A stretch of 20,321 bases of DNA from JAFGSZ01 sp964492185 (GTDB lineage: Bacteria; Bacteroidota; Bacteroidia; Bacteroidales; UBA10428): positions 1 to 20,321 of the forward strand of contig CAZBJH010000058.1 of assembly GCA_964492185.1 (NCBI GenBank). The letters run 5' to 3'. The notes beneath the pieces were generated by a model, which had not been told where the DNA came from, searched no databases, and saw nothing but the letters and a program-made list of their open reading frames with translations. A program made the translations under genes and the position numbers. Shown in pieces: positions 6,525-15,000 of the stretch; the first letter of the stretch is position 1, and each line of letters starts with the position of its first letter.

Positions 6525-8487
6525 AATAATGAATTGTTATTCCCCACTTATTCAGCACACCGGTGTCCCTTTCCGCATTATCGGTCACCCGTAGTATCCA
6601 GTCACCCTGTGCGGGCTGGCCTGCAAGGCCGGCAAACAGTTCGGGATCATCCGATGAACGGCATATCATGACCAGGTCATTTGCATTATGGCCCGAATTG
6701 TGATGAAGGAGGATCTCATCGTGGCCCGGGGGTTTAAGGTAAACGGACAGGTCCCCGCGCCAGGTATGTTTTATTTCAACACTGATCTCAACAGCCCGGA
6801 TATTTGTCATCAGCGGGAAGGGGATCGTATCTTTTATTTCCCCCTTATCGGGGATCTGCTGTTTCACCCTGTGCTCCATAAAGAGTGTCTGTGGCAGGCG
6901 ACCTTCACCGTTGTTCCCGTCATGATTGCCGGAAACCATTTTAAGGGCTCTGTGGGCATTGATCCTTCCGTGACCGTATTTTGGCGAATGTCCATCGGCA
7001 TTGTACTCACCGTTTTCCCGATCAATCTTATCTGCCGTTTGCATAATGATGTTACGCAATTCTGATGCTGTAAGCTCGGGATCAATGGAGAGGATAAGTC
7101 CTGCCAGTCCCGCACAAAGAGGTGTGGCACTGGATGTGCCGCCAAATCCGAATGTGTAATCACCTTTTTCATAACCCGGAGTACCTGTACGGTCGGTTGT
7201 GAGTATGCCCCTGCCCGGGGAACCGCTTGAAGGGGCACAGATGGCTATCTCAGGACCGTAGTTGCTGTAATATGATTGCCTGTCAAGACTGTTTGAAGCG
7301 GCCACGGCGATAACATCGGGATGAAGTGCAAAACCCTGATGATAGTTGATATCTCCCATCTTTCCCTGCAGGGGCGCGCTTTCATTACCCGCGGCAAAAA
7401 GTATCACGCATCCTTTCCTGTTCCTGCGGCCGCGGGTGGCGGCTTTATGAATTATTCCTTGCATTATGGTGGATAAGGGGAAATAGGGGGCAGCAGCAGC
7501 CCAGCTGCAGCTGATAACATCGGCATGTTTGTCAATAGCATACTGAAAAAGCTCTTCAATAGCATTATCTGATAACCAGCCGGAAGTGCGTACAGGCATA
7601 AAGGCACATCCGGGAGCAAGACCCACTGCACCGGTGCCGTTCTGTTCGGCCAGTGCCACCCCTGCACATGCCGTACCATGATTGTCATTTTTATCGACAG
7701 GGGACGGGTCGGTGTCATCCTGACCGAAATCATATGGTGCGATGATCTTTCCCGGTGCATTGAGATCAGGATGAGTAAAGTCAAAGCCATCATCCATAAC
7801 ACAAATTACAATGTTCCTTGAGCCCAGGGTATAATCCCATGCTTTTTCGGCTTTAACATCAGCACCGGCAACAAGTCCTGTGCCTTCTCCCAAATTATTC
7901 AGGTGCCATTGTTGCGGGTAGAGTGTATCTTTTGGAATAAATTTATAAGCTACTTTAAAGCTAAGGTCGGGTTCAGCGATCAAAACATTCTTCTGTGACT
8001 GGAGTTTTTGGGCAATTTTAAGGGGATTTTCTTTTGAAGCCGATGTAAGCCTGACAATATAGCCATCAGGAAGATAATCAATTTCCCTTTCTATCTCCAG
8101 GCCATTTTCGGCAAGTATCTGTTCACGGGTTTCTTTTTCAGTATGATGAGTAAACCTGATAGTCATCCGGCCGGTGGGGATAAATGCCCCGTCAGGGGTG
8201 TCGTCAGTGGTATACATGTGAGTAACGATCTCGCTCCTGGGGGCTTTCCTTAAATGATCAACCGTTTCTTCCATCACATGCTCACGAACAGAAAAGATCT
8301 CCATTCTTTCAGAAGGGTCCGAATCTATATGCTCGGGTTCTTCTTTTTTTTCTATATTTAACGGCCGCAGGGAAGCCATATCTTTTGCTATGCCTTTCTT
8401 AAGCCTGATGGCAAAGCGGTCAGGGATCTTTTTAAGGGCTATCTCATGACGGCCCCTTTTTAGAAGAATGGGTTTGTCTGGATTCAT
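6523..8487 (-). CDS. Subtilisin-like serine protease (S8) with C-terminal P domain, no signal peptide
   Basis: In this 654-residue protein, residues 1-180 form a charged N-terminal part that ends in an inhibitor/prodomain-like stretch (DGYIVRL 141-147; AEPDLSF 171-177). The S8 catalytic domain spans about 190-515, with Asp232 (VMDDGFDFTHPDL), His270 (DNHGTACAG), oxyanion Asn368 (AAGNES) and Ser452 (GTSSATP), so all catalytic residues are present. Residues 530-654 match the convertase P/Homo B domain (HTWRGDLSVYLKPPGH, GDWILRVTDNAERDTG, LNKWGI). No hydrophobic signal sequence or C-terminal type IX sorting domain is seen, which is unusual for a P-domain subtilase and suggests a cytoplasmic or non-classically exported enzyme. 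A four-TM protein is encoded downstream on the same strand. The start at 8487 is the first ATG of the frame; an upstream signal-peptide extension is not visible. Confidence 0.9.
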   Translation of the reverse strand: MNPDKPILLKRGRHEIALKKIPDRFAIRLKKGIAKDMASLRPLNIEKKEEPEHIDSDPSERMEIFSVREHVMEETVDHLRKAPRSEIVTHMYTTDDTPDGAFIPTGRMTIRFTHHTEKETREQILAENGLEIEREIDYLPDGYIVRLTSASKENPLKIAQKLQSQKNVLIAEPDLSFKVAYKFIPKDTLYPQQWHLNNLGEGTGLVAGADVKAEKAWDYTLGSRNIVICVMDDGFDFTHPDLNAPGKIIAPYDFGQDDTDPSPVDKNDNHGTACAGVALAEQNGTGAVGLAPGCAFMPVRTSGWLSDNAIEELFQYAIDKHADVISCSWAAAAPYFPLSTIMQGIIHKAATRGRRNRKGCVILFAAGNESAPLQGKMGDINYHQGFALHPDVIAVAASNSLDRQSYYSNYGPEIAICAPSSGSPGRGILTTDRTGTPGYEKGDYTFGFGGTSSATPLCAGLAGLILSIDPELTASELRNIIMQTADKIDRENGEYNADGHSPKYGHGRINAHRALKMVSGNHDGNNGEGRLPQTLFMEHRVKQQIPDKGEIKDTIPFPLMTNIRAVEISVEIKHTWRGDLSVYLKPPGHDEILLHHNSGHNANDLVMICRSSDDPELFAGLAGQPAQGDWILRVTDNAERDTGVLNKWGITIHY

Positions 8488-8558
8488 GTTTGTATGGTTT
8501 AGTCTGCATTATTAATGCTGGTTATTTGAACTAAGGATTGATTTCTCTTGTTAATAAG

Positions 8559-8566
8559 CAAATATA
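8559..8566 (-). promoter_or_regulatory. Possible -7 promoter element for the S8 protease gene
   Basis: On the minus strand this reads TATATTTG, a full match to the Bacteroidota -7 consensus TAnnTTTG, about 71 bases upstream of the protease start. It lies in the 96-base divergent region shared with the lactate dehydrogenase gene. No TTTG at the -33 position is seen, so confidence is limited. Confidence 0.35.
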
Positions 8567-8583
8567 ATAAGATATGATTTATC

Positions 8584-9645
8584 ATGGAAGAAAATAAAAC
8601 ACCCGCGAAAAAGAAAGAAAACATTAAAATTGCCGTGTTCAGTACAAAGAACTGGGTTATTAATTCATTTAATGAACGTAACAAGAAGTTTTTGTATGAA
8701 TTATCCTATTTCGAACCCAGGCTGTATGCAAAGACCGCGGCCCTGGCTGCCGGTCATGAGGTGGTTTGCGTTTTTGTGAATGATAAACTGGATGCCCCGA
8801 CACTTGAAAAACTCAGTAACGAAGGTGTTAAGCTTATTGCCTTACGCTGTGCAGGATTTAATAATGTGGATATTGATAAAGCCGCCGAATTGGGAATGAG
8901 TGTTGTTCGTGTACCGGCATATTCTCCTTATGCTGTTGCCGAGCATACCCTGGGACTGATACTGACCTTAAACCGTAAACTTCACAAGGCTTATACCCGT
9001 GTGCGTGACGGGAATTTTGCACTGGACGGGCTGCTGGGTTTTGATGTTAACGGAAAAACAGTCGGCATTATAGGAACAGGGAAGATAGGGCAGATTTTTG
9101 CATGTATTATCCAGGGCCTGGGATGTAAAGTGATCGCTTATGATAAATATCCGAACGAGGATCTGGTAAAAAGCGGGGTTAAGTATGTTGAGCTTCACGA
9201 GCTTTATGAAAAGAGCGATATAATATCATTACACTGTCCGCTTAATTATGAGACCTACCATATTATTAACGAATACGCCATCTCGGCAATGAAGGAAGGG
9301 GTGATGATCATTAACACCAGTCGCGGCCCGCTTATCGATACCGGTGCAGTGATCGAAGGGCTGAAAAGCGGAAAGGTCGGATACCTGGGACTGGATGTGT
9401 ATGAAGAGGAGGAGGAACTGTTTTTTGAGGATTTTTCGGAAAGGGTCATACAGGATGATATGTTCGTGCGCCTGCAGACTTTTCCCAATGTGCTGATCAC
9501 TGCCCATCAGGCCTTCTTTACGCGGGAAGCAGTGCATAATATTGCCCAGACTACACTTAACAATATAAAGGAATTCTTTGATAAAGGCAGCTCTGAAAAT
9601 GAAGTAAAGCCCAGGAAAAAACAGGCCGGGAGCACGGCGGGATAG
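8584..9645 (+). CDS. ldhA: NAD-dependent D-lactate dehydrogenase (2-hydroxyacid dehydrogenase)
   Basis: This enzyme reduces pyruvate to D-lactate with NADH in the cytoplasm, a fermentation step. The 353-residue protein shows the D-2-hydroxyacid dehydrogenase pattern: a family-typical start IKIAVFSTKNW (14-24), the Rossmann motif GTGKIGQ (164-170) followed by an acidic NAD-selecting residue in AYDKYP (Asp187), and catalytic Arg247 (TSRGPLID), a Glu within DVYEEE (271-276) and His308 (TAHQAFFT). The DVYEEE and AHQAF sequences favour D-lactate dehydrogenase over phosphoglycerate or formate dehydrogenases. About 13 lysine-rich residues precede the family start and another Lys/Ser-rich tail follows the fold; both look like disordered extensions. 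No methionine follows that would give the usual shorter N-terminus, so the listed start is retained. The gene is monocistronic, diverging from the S8 protease and converging on tamL. Confidence 0.92.
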   Translation: MEENKTPAKKKENIKIAVFSTKNWVINSFNERNKKFLYELSYFEPRLYAKTAALAAGHEVVCVFVNDKLDAPTLEKLSNEGVKLIALRCAGFNNVDIDKAAELGMSVVRVPAYSPYAVAEHTLGLILTLNRKLHKAYTRVRDGNFALDGLLGFDVNGKTVGIIGTGKIGQIFACIIQGLGCKVIAYDKYPNEDLVKSGVKYVELHELYEKSDIISLHCPLNYETYHIINEYAISAMKEGVMIINTSRGPLIDTGAVIEGLKSGKVGYLGLDVYEEEEELFFEDFSERVIQDDMFVRLQTFPNVLITAHQAFFTREAVHNIAQTTLNNIKEFFDKGSSENEVKPRKKQAGSTAG

Positions 9646-9734
9646 AATAATATGTCCACATACCGGCAGACACCGGTGACGGATAGTACAACAACGGCAG
9701 ATGCCTGTGCGGGTATAGTTTCCGTGTTGATCAT

Positions 9735-12044
9735 TCAGAAAGGATAACCGATGGCTATGTTAAATACCAGCTTGTCTTTACGCCATGAAGGATCTGCAGG
9801 GTTTATCTTTTTTATCACCCACCGTTCGCCGGCTGGCAGGGAAGGGTCTTTAAGGGGTGTTCCGAGATCGAACCGCAGAACAACAATATTGGTGGCGATA
9901 CGCAGGCCCAGACCGGTACCCAGGGCAAGCTGGTCTGCGAAACCGGACCATGAGAACACACCATCAGGTTTTTGAGGGTCATCAAGCAGCCATATATTCC
10001 CGGCATCAACAAATAAAGCTCCTTTTAAAAAACGGTATATGCCAAACCTGTACTCAAGGTTGGCTTCTATCTTTATTTCTCCTGTCTGTTCAAGGTATCC
10101 GCCATAAAGAGTATCGGGGGTAAGATTGCCAGGCCCTACGGTGCGTGAACGGAAAGCTCTCAGACTGTTTGGTCCGCCGGTATAAAATTGTTTTATATAC
10201 GGAAGAGTGTTTGAATTACCGTAAGGAATACCCATGCCGGCATACAGGCGGGTTACCAGTTTATTGTCGTTGGTCTTAAGGTATAGCCTGTAATCGGCAC
10301 TTAAGCGGGCATACTGGGCATATCGCTGGCCGAAAAAAGTGTTTGGCGAGCCGGGGTTAGGCCATCCCTGACCGGCAATAGTGTTTGCCAGGCTTAATAC
10401 ATTGCCCGAGATCTCCGGTTTGACCTGCAGGTACATGTTCAGCTTTTTGCCGGTATTTGCCTGGTTATTGAAAGTATAGATATAATTAAGACTGAAAATA
10501 AACTGTTCACTGAAGCTTTCTGCTACCAGGGGGTTGTGGCTTAGTATTGAATCAAACCGTGAAGATGTATTGTAAATATTCGTGTAATTGATGTCGATAA
10601 GTTTAAGGTCATGCCATTTGACAGTTGATTCCTGCCATTTGAACCCGTAGGACAGGTCAGCTGAATTCATGTTGAAATACCCGGAACGGTAAAAAAAGCT
10701 GTATGCACCGGTAAACTGTGTTCGCGGCGTATAATGTTTTGACAAAAAGCGGTTAAAATCAACTAAGGGGAATATAAACACAGGGAAGGAAAGCCGGCCT
10801 TCAAGGCCAACCTCATATAAATTTCCTCCGCTTTTCTGTCCGCCTATCTGTGTCTCAAAAGCAGTGTTCAAACTTAAATTAAACTGTTCGGCCCCGCCCA
10901 GAAAATTTCTGTCTCGATAATTAACATTCAAACCCGGTCCGGCAAAATCGGTTGATTTGGTGACTGCCTGGAAGACCAGTCTCAGTGACCTGGGGACCGA
11001 TTGTGAAAGCAATATTTTTGTTTCAAGTGAATGGCCTGCCGTGTCCGTTTCATTAAACCGTATTGCAACAAACTTGAAAATACCCAATCCCGTGAGTTTG
11101 TTCAGTGATGCCGTATAATTATCATGCCGGTAAAGTTCTCCCGGCCTGAGCATTACCGACCGGTTGATCACTTCAGGCTTAACGGTCTTTTTTTTATAGA
11201 CATAAGTAAGGCTGTCATCCACAATTAAGGTGTCTTTTTTAGTTGATACATTCTCCAGTGAATGGTCTGCATCGATCAGCATTTTTCCTAAACGGTATTT
11301 CCTTGACGCTGCCGGGGGTATAATATCTTTAATGTTAAGGAAAAGACCGAGGTGTTTTTCCTGTTTGCTGCTGTCAATCTTAAAGATCAGGTAATCGGGA
11401 TTAAAATAATAATAACCCTGGTTTTTAAGGTAACGGTCAATACGTTCACGTTCATCTTTCAGTTTTTCCAGATCATAGGCATCGCCCGGCTTAATAAGGC
11501 TGTTTTCAAGTGAAAGGTTTATGTGTTTTGCCAGCGGGCCGGCAGTGTCCCTGAACATAAAGCGGTTAACGGTGTACCTGCTGTTTGTTTCAATAGTGTA
11601 ATGTATTTTTACTTTCCTGCCGTCAATGATCTGCCCGGCCGAAACATCCGCATCAAAATATCCCTTGTTAAAGAGGTAATTTTCAATATCCGTAATGTTA
11701 TTTTCCATAAAGGGGCTTTTGTAAATAACAGGAGCTTCCCCCAGCCTGGTTTGCAGCCAGGGGCGCAATCCTTTTTCAGGAAGGCTGTCGCCCATTGCAT
11801 TATATATCCATAAGGATACAGGAAAAAGCCCGAGAAATTTTTTATTGGGCCGGGGACGGACAAGGTCCTGGATGTTGTTTTTTAACCCGGACTTGCTAAT
11901 TCCCTGCTTATCTGTTAATTCTATGTCGGCACCCGTGTAAAGCAGCTCCCCGTTTTGGAGTGTAGATAAAGTGCTGCAGCCTGTTACGGCCAGACTGACC
12001 AACAGGATTATCACTGCTTTATATTTGTTTACGGAATATCTCAT
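9735..12044 (-). CDS. tamL: TamL: lipidated TamA-like Omp85 outer-membrane protein
   Basis: This 769-residue protein begins with a hydrophobic signal and lipobox (AVTGCST, Cys23), so it is predicted to be a lipoprotein. Residues of roughly 30-350 hold POTRA-type repeats (for example IENYLFNKGYFDADVSAGQI and IDRYLKNQGYYYFNPDYLIF). From about residue 360 to the end is a 16-strand barrel of the bacterial surface antigen family, with GGPNSLRAFRSR near residue 620 matching the conserved Omp85 lid-lock loop and a C-terminal GYPF strand ending in Phe. Lipidated TamA relatives encoded with TamB are characteristic of Bacteroidota and called TamL. It should work with TamB in lipid or protein delivery to the outer membrane. 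Only 3 bases separate it from the TamB stop, so translation is probably coupled. A generic BamA paralogue is the alternative, made unlikely by the TamB linkage. Confidence 0.9.
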   Translation of the reverse strand: MRYSVNKYKAVIILLVSLAVTGCSTLSTLQNGELLYTGADIELTDKQGISKSGLKNNIQDLVRPRPNKKFLGLFPVSLWIYNAMGDSLPEKGLRPWLQTRLGEAPVIYKSPFMENNITDIENYLFNKGYFDADVSAGQIIDGRKVKIHYTIETNSRYTVNRFMFRDTAGPLAKHINLSLENSLIKPGDAYDLEKLKDERERIDRYLKNQGYYYFNPDYLIFKIDSSKQEKHLGLFLNIKDIIPPAASRKYRLGKMLIDADHSLENVSTKKDTLIVDDSLTYVYKKKTVKPEVINRSVMLRPGELYRHDNYTASLNKLTGLGIFKFVAIRFNETDTAGHSLETKILLSQSVPRSLRLVFQAVTKSTDFAGPGLNVNYRDRNFLGGAEQFNLSLNTAFETQIGGQKSGGNLYEVGLEGRLSFPVFIFPLVDFNRFLSKHYTPRTQFTGAYSFFYRSGYFNMNSADLSYGFKWQESTVKWHDLKLIDINYTNIYNTSSRFDSILSHNPLVAESFSEQFIFSLNYIYTFNNQANTGKKLNMYLQVKPEISGNVLSLANTIAGQGWPNPGSPNTFFGQRYAQYARLSADYRLYLKTNDNKLVTRLYAGMGIPYGNSNTLPYIKQFYTGGPNSLRAFRSRTVGPGNLTPDTLYGGYLEQTGEIKIEANLEYRFGIYRFLKGALFVDAGNIWLLDDPQKPDGVFSWSGFADQLALGTGLGLRIATNIVVLRFDLGTPLKDPSLPAGERWVIKKINPADPSWRKDKLVFNIAIGYPF

Positions 12045-12047
12045 ATT

Positions 12048-15000
12048 TTATTCCTCATCCCTTTTTTTTAAAAACAGATCCCTGAAACGGTAAAAATTTT
12101 TATTCAGAATGAAAGCGATACCTGTTTTATTTACCTCACCGTCGAGAACATCTTCATATTCGGTCTTATTAAAACCTCTCAGACTATATGTCCCCTGGTC
12201 GTTCAGCTTATACTCAATGCTAAAATCCCCTGTTATACCACTGATATCATTTCTTGTTTGCCGGTCATCCCCTTCAACATTAATATTACTCCCTATCTGC
12301 ACATTAAGGCGTTCATTAAACAGCTCTTTTGACAGGTTCAGTTCAACATCCGTCCTTCCGGCCGGTTTCCGCCCGGCGCTCTCATAATATGAACTCACAG
12401 CCACATCAACATTGAAACCTTTGATATACTGCTGCGAATACCTGTTCAGCTGCTGTGTTATCAGGTTGCTGATACTGTTGCGTGCAGTGGCATTAAGTTC
12501 GTGAGCAACAGGCATGTTCCTTCCCGTTCCTTCCTGCATAAAACTATTGAAAACAAGAAGGGAAAAGGCCTGCTTATGCAGCTCATTCTCATTTTGGTTC
12601 AGTTGATCGATCTTGCTTTGCAGTAATGCATTACCCTGACCGGGAGGTTGTTTAAGTTCAAAGGCAAGGGTGGGTTCCAGCAGCATGTCCGTGATGTGCA
12701 GGTAAACCCTGAAAGTCATATTCCTGTTATATATATCCTGCTCTTCGGGAGTGAGGTCGGTTTCTGCAAGGATCAGGGGGAGGGGGGATGTTATGGTTTG
12801 GTAAATGGCAGTTATATTTACATTTGCGTCTGTAGGACTGCCGGTCCATAATATGGAGCTGCCCTCCTCAATCCGGAATTTTCTTGTGATCACATCATAG
12901 AATTTCATAGTATAACTGCCGTTACTGATCTTATATCTGCCTGTCAGGTTGACTTCTCCTGTTTCTCTCATCGCCAGACTGAGGTTGGCATCTCCCCTTA
13001 TTTCCAGTTTTTCATCTGATGAAGGATCAGTTATAATGGTGAGTTTTGCATTTTCATTTACATCTATGTTTGCCAGCAGGTCCAGTTGAAGCTTATTTTG
13101 TATGTTTGTTGAAGCCTTTTCCAGGTTGCGTTCCAAAATTCTGCTTAATGATGTGTCAGATCTGTCGATAAACTCAACAATCCCCTCTCTTTCAATACCT
13201 GATGTGCCGAGGTTGGGTATCATGAAATAGAAGTCTGTATTCTCTTCTATCACTATACCGGCATTTATCGCGGGACTGAAAGCAGTGCCGCTCAGACTGG
13301 CATTAATGTCGGCGATAAACGTTCCGTAATATAATTCCTCCGGCCGCATGCCGGTATTTAAAAAAGTGAAATCATTTGAACGTATCTGCATATCGTATTC
13401 AATATTTTTCATATCCTCAAATGAGACATTGCCGTCAAGCAATAAACTGTTACCCCTTTCGTCAAGCATGGTAAAATCATTGAGTATTACTTCATTTTTC
13501 GTGATGGTGATCTCATTTTGTTCCATGTTAAGCATGGTGTTCAGAAATACCGGTGTTACCGATGTGTTACTGAATATGATATTGCCATTAAGTTCAGGCA
13601 CCCCGGGGGTGCTGACCGCCCTGATATTTCCTGAAATATTGCCTTCAAGATCACTGAGCTGTTGTTTGAGGAGAGGCTGCCAGGGAGACAGTTCCAGACG
13701 GCCGATCTCCAATCCCATATCAAATGTGGTATTATTGTTACTTTGACCCAGGGTACCGTTCAGGGTAAGATTATTCCGGGGATCGGTAAAATCAGCATAA
13801 AAAGCAATGTCATTATCCGGTGATGATGAGCCGGTAAGATGTATATGCTTAAAAACAGTGTCCCCGTATAAACTTAAATTGTTTATTGTAATATCGGTAT
13901 TTCCGGATATCCTGCCGGGGGAAAGCGATAGCTTAAGTGTGCCATTAAGAATACCGTTCAGCAGATCATGTTGTGTTTCAAATAAGCCTGTGAGGTTATC
14001 AATCCTTACGCCTGAGATCGCGGCCGTGTATATCCTGCCATTATCCTCTTCCGTGGGATGACTATTAATACTGATCTGTTGATCTGCAGTAGTGAGATCA
14101 AAGTTGGAAAATGTGACCTTATTGCCGTAAAAGCTGATCTCATTGTTATTTGGTATGCTGAAATTCCTGTTGTTGAGCAATAATCTGTCAGGTTGCACAT
14201 TAATGACATAAGCAGTATCAATATGATGAATAGCGGCTTCAATAAAATAATTCATCCGGTCATTCCTGTCAAGAACGGAAATAGTTGTAAAAAGGCTGTC
14301 GGAGGCCATATTACCCGATATCATTGTTTTTTTAAGTATCCATTGATTTGCTTTTATCCGGTCGATCCCCGCGCTGAAATCCGCTTTGTTCTCACCGGAC
14401 AGTAACCGGAATACAAGTGAGTCTGCTTCAATATCATTATAGTTAATGTATGGGAAATCGCCTGTTATTTCAAGCCTCTCTTCCCGTGAATTATAATCTG
14501 CACTAAGAATGGCAGGAGTGAAACTTCTTAATTTAGGGAGGATCACTTCCGTGATCATTTCTGTGTCAAATATATTAAGCCTTAGCTGAAAAAATTGCAA
14601 TGAATCATTTGCTTCCGGTTTGTTTTGGCCCAGACTGAAGTGCCGGTCCATGGTATGCAATACGGTACTGCCCAGTTGAGTGAGTTTTACCGATCCCCTG
14701 TAGCCGGCATTCAGCATCGATGACGTTACCGACACATTTGTTTCGCCGGCACTGTTTTCAATGCTGGCTGATATGCTGTCAAGCACATATTGTTTGCCGT
14801 TTTTTATTGTAATGATATCCCTGGCCTTTAACGAGCCGTTCATATGATCGGGATGCATGCCTTTAAATCCGGCCGTGATCATACCGCTTGCACTCAGGTC
14901 GGACTGACTAAGATTCAGTTGCTTAAAGTCAGCCCCTTGCAAAGTGAATGTGAAATTGATATCGGGAACAGTGTCAATCATTACGGCATTCCCGGAAAAC

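Noticed and set aside
9646..9734. Bidirectional terminator between ldhA and tamL
   Set aside because: Only a 5-bp stem (ACCGG/CCGGT) without a T-run is visible, which is too weak to call.
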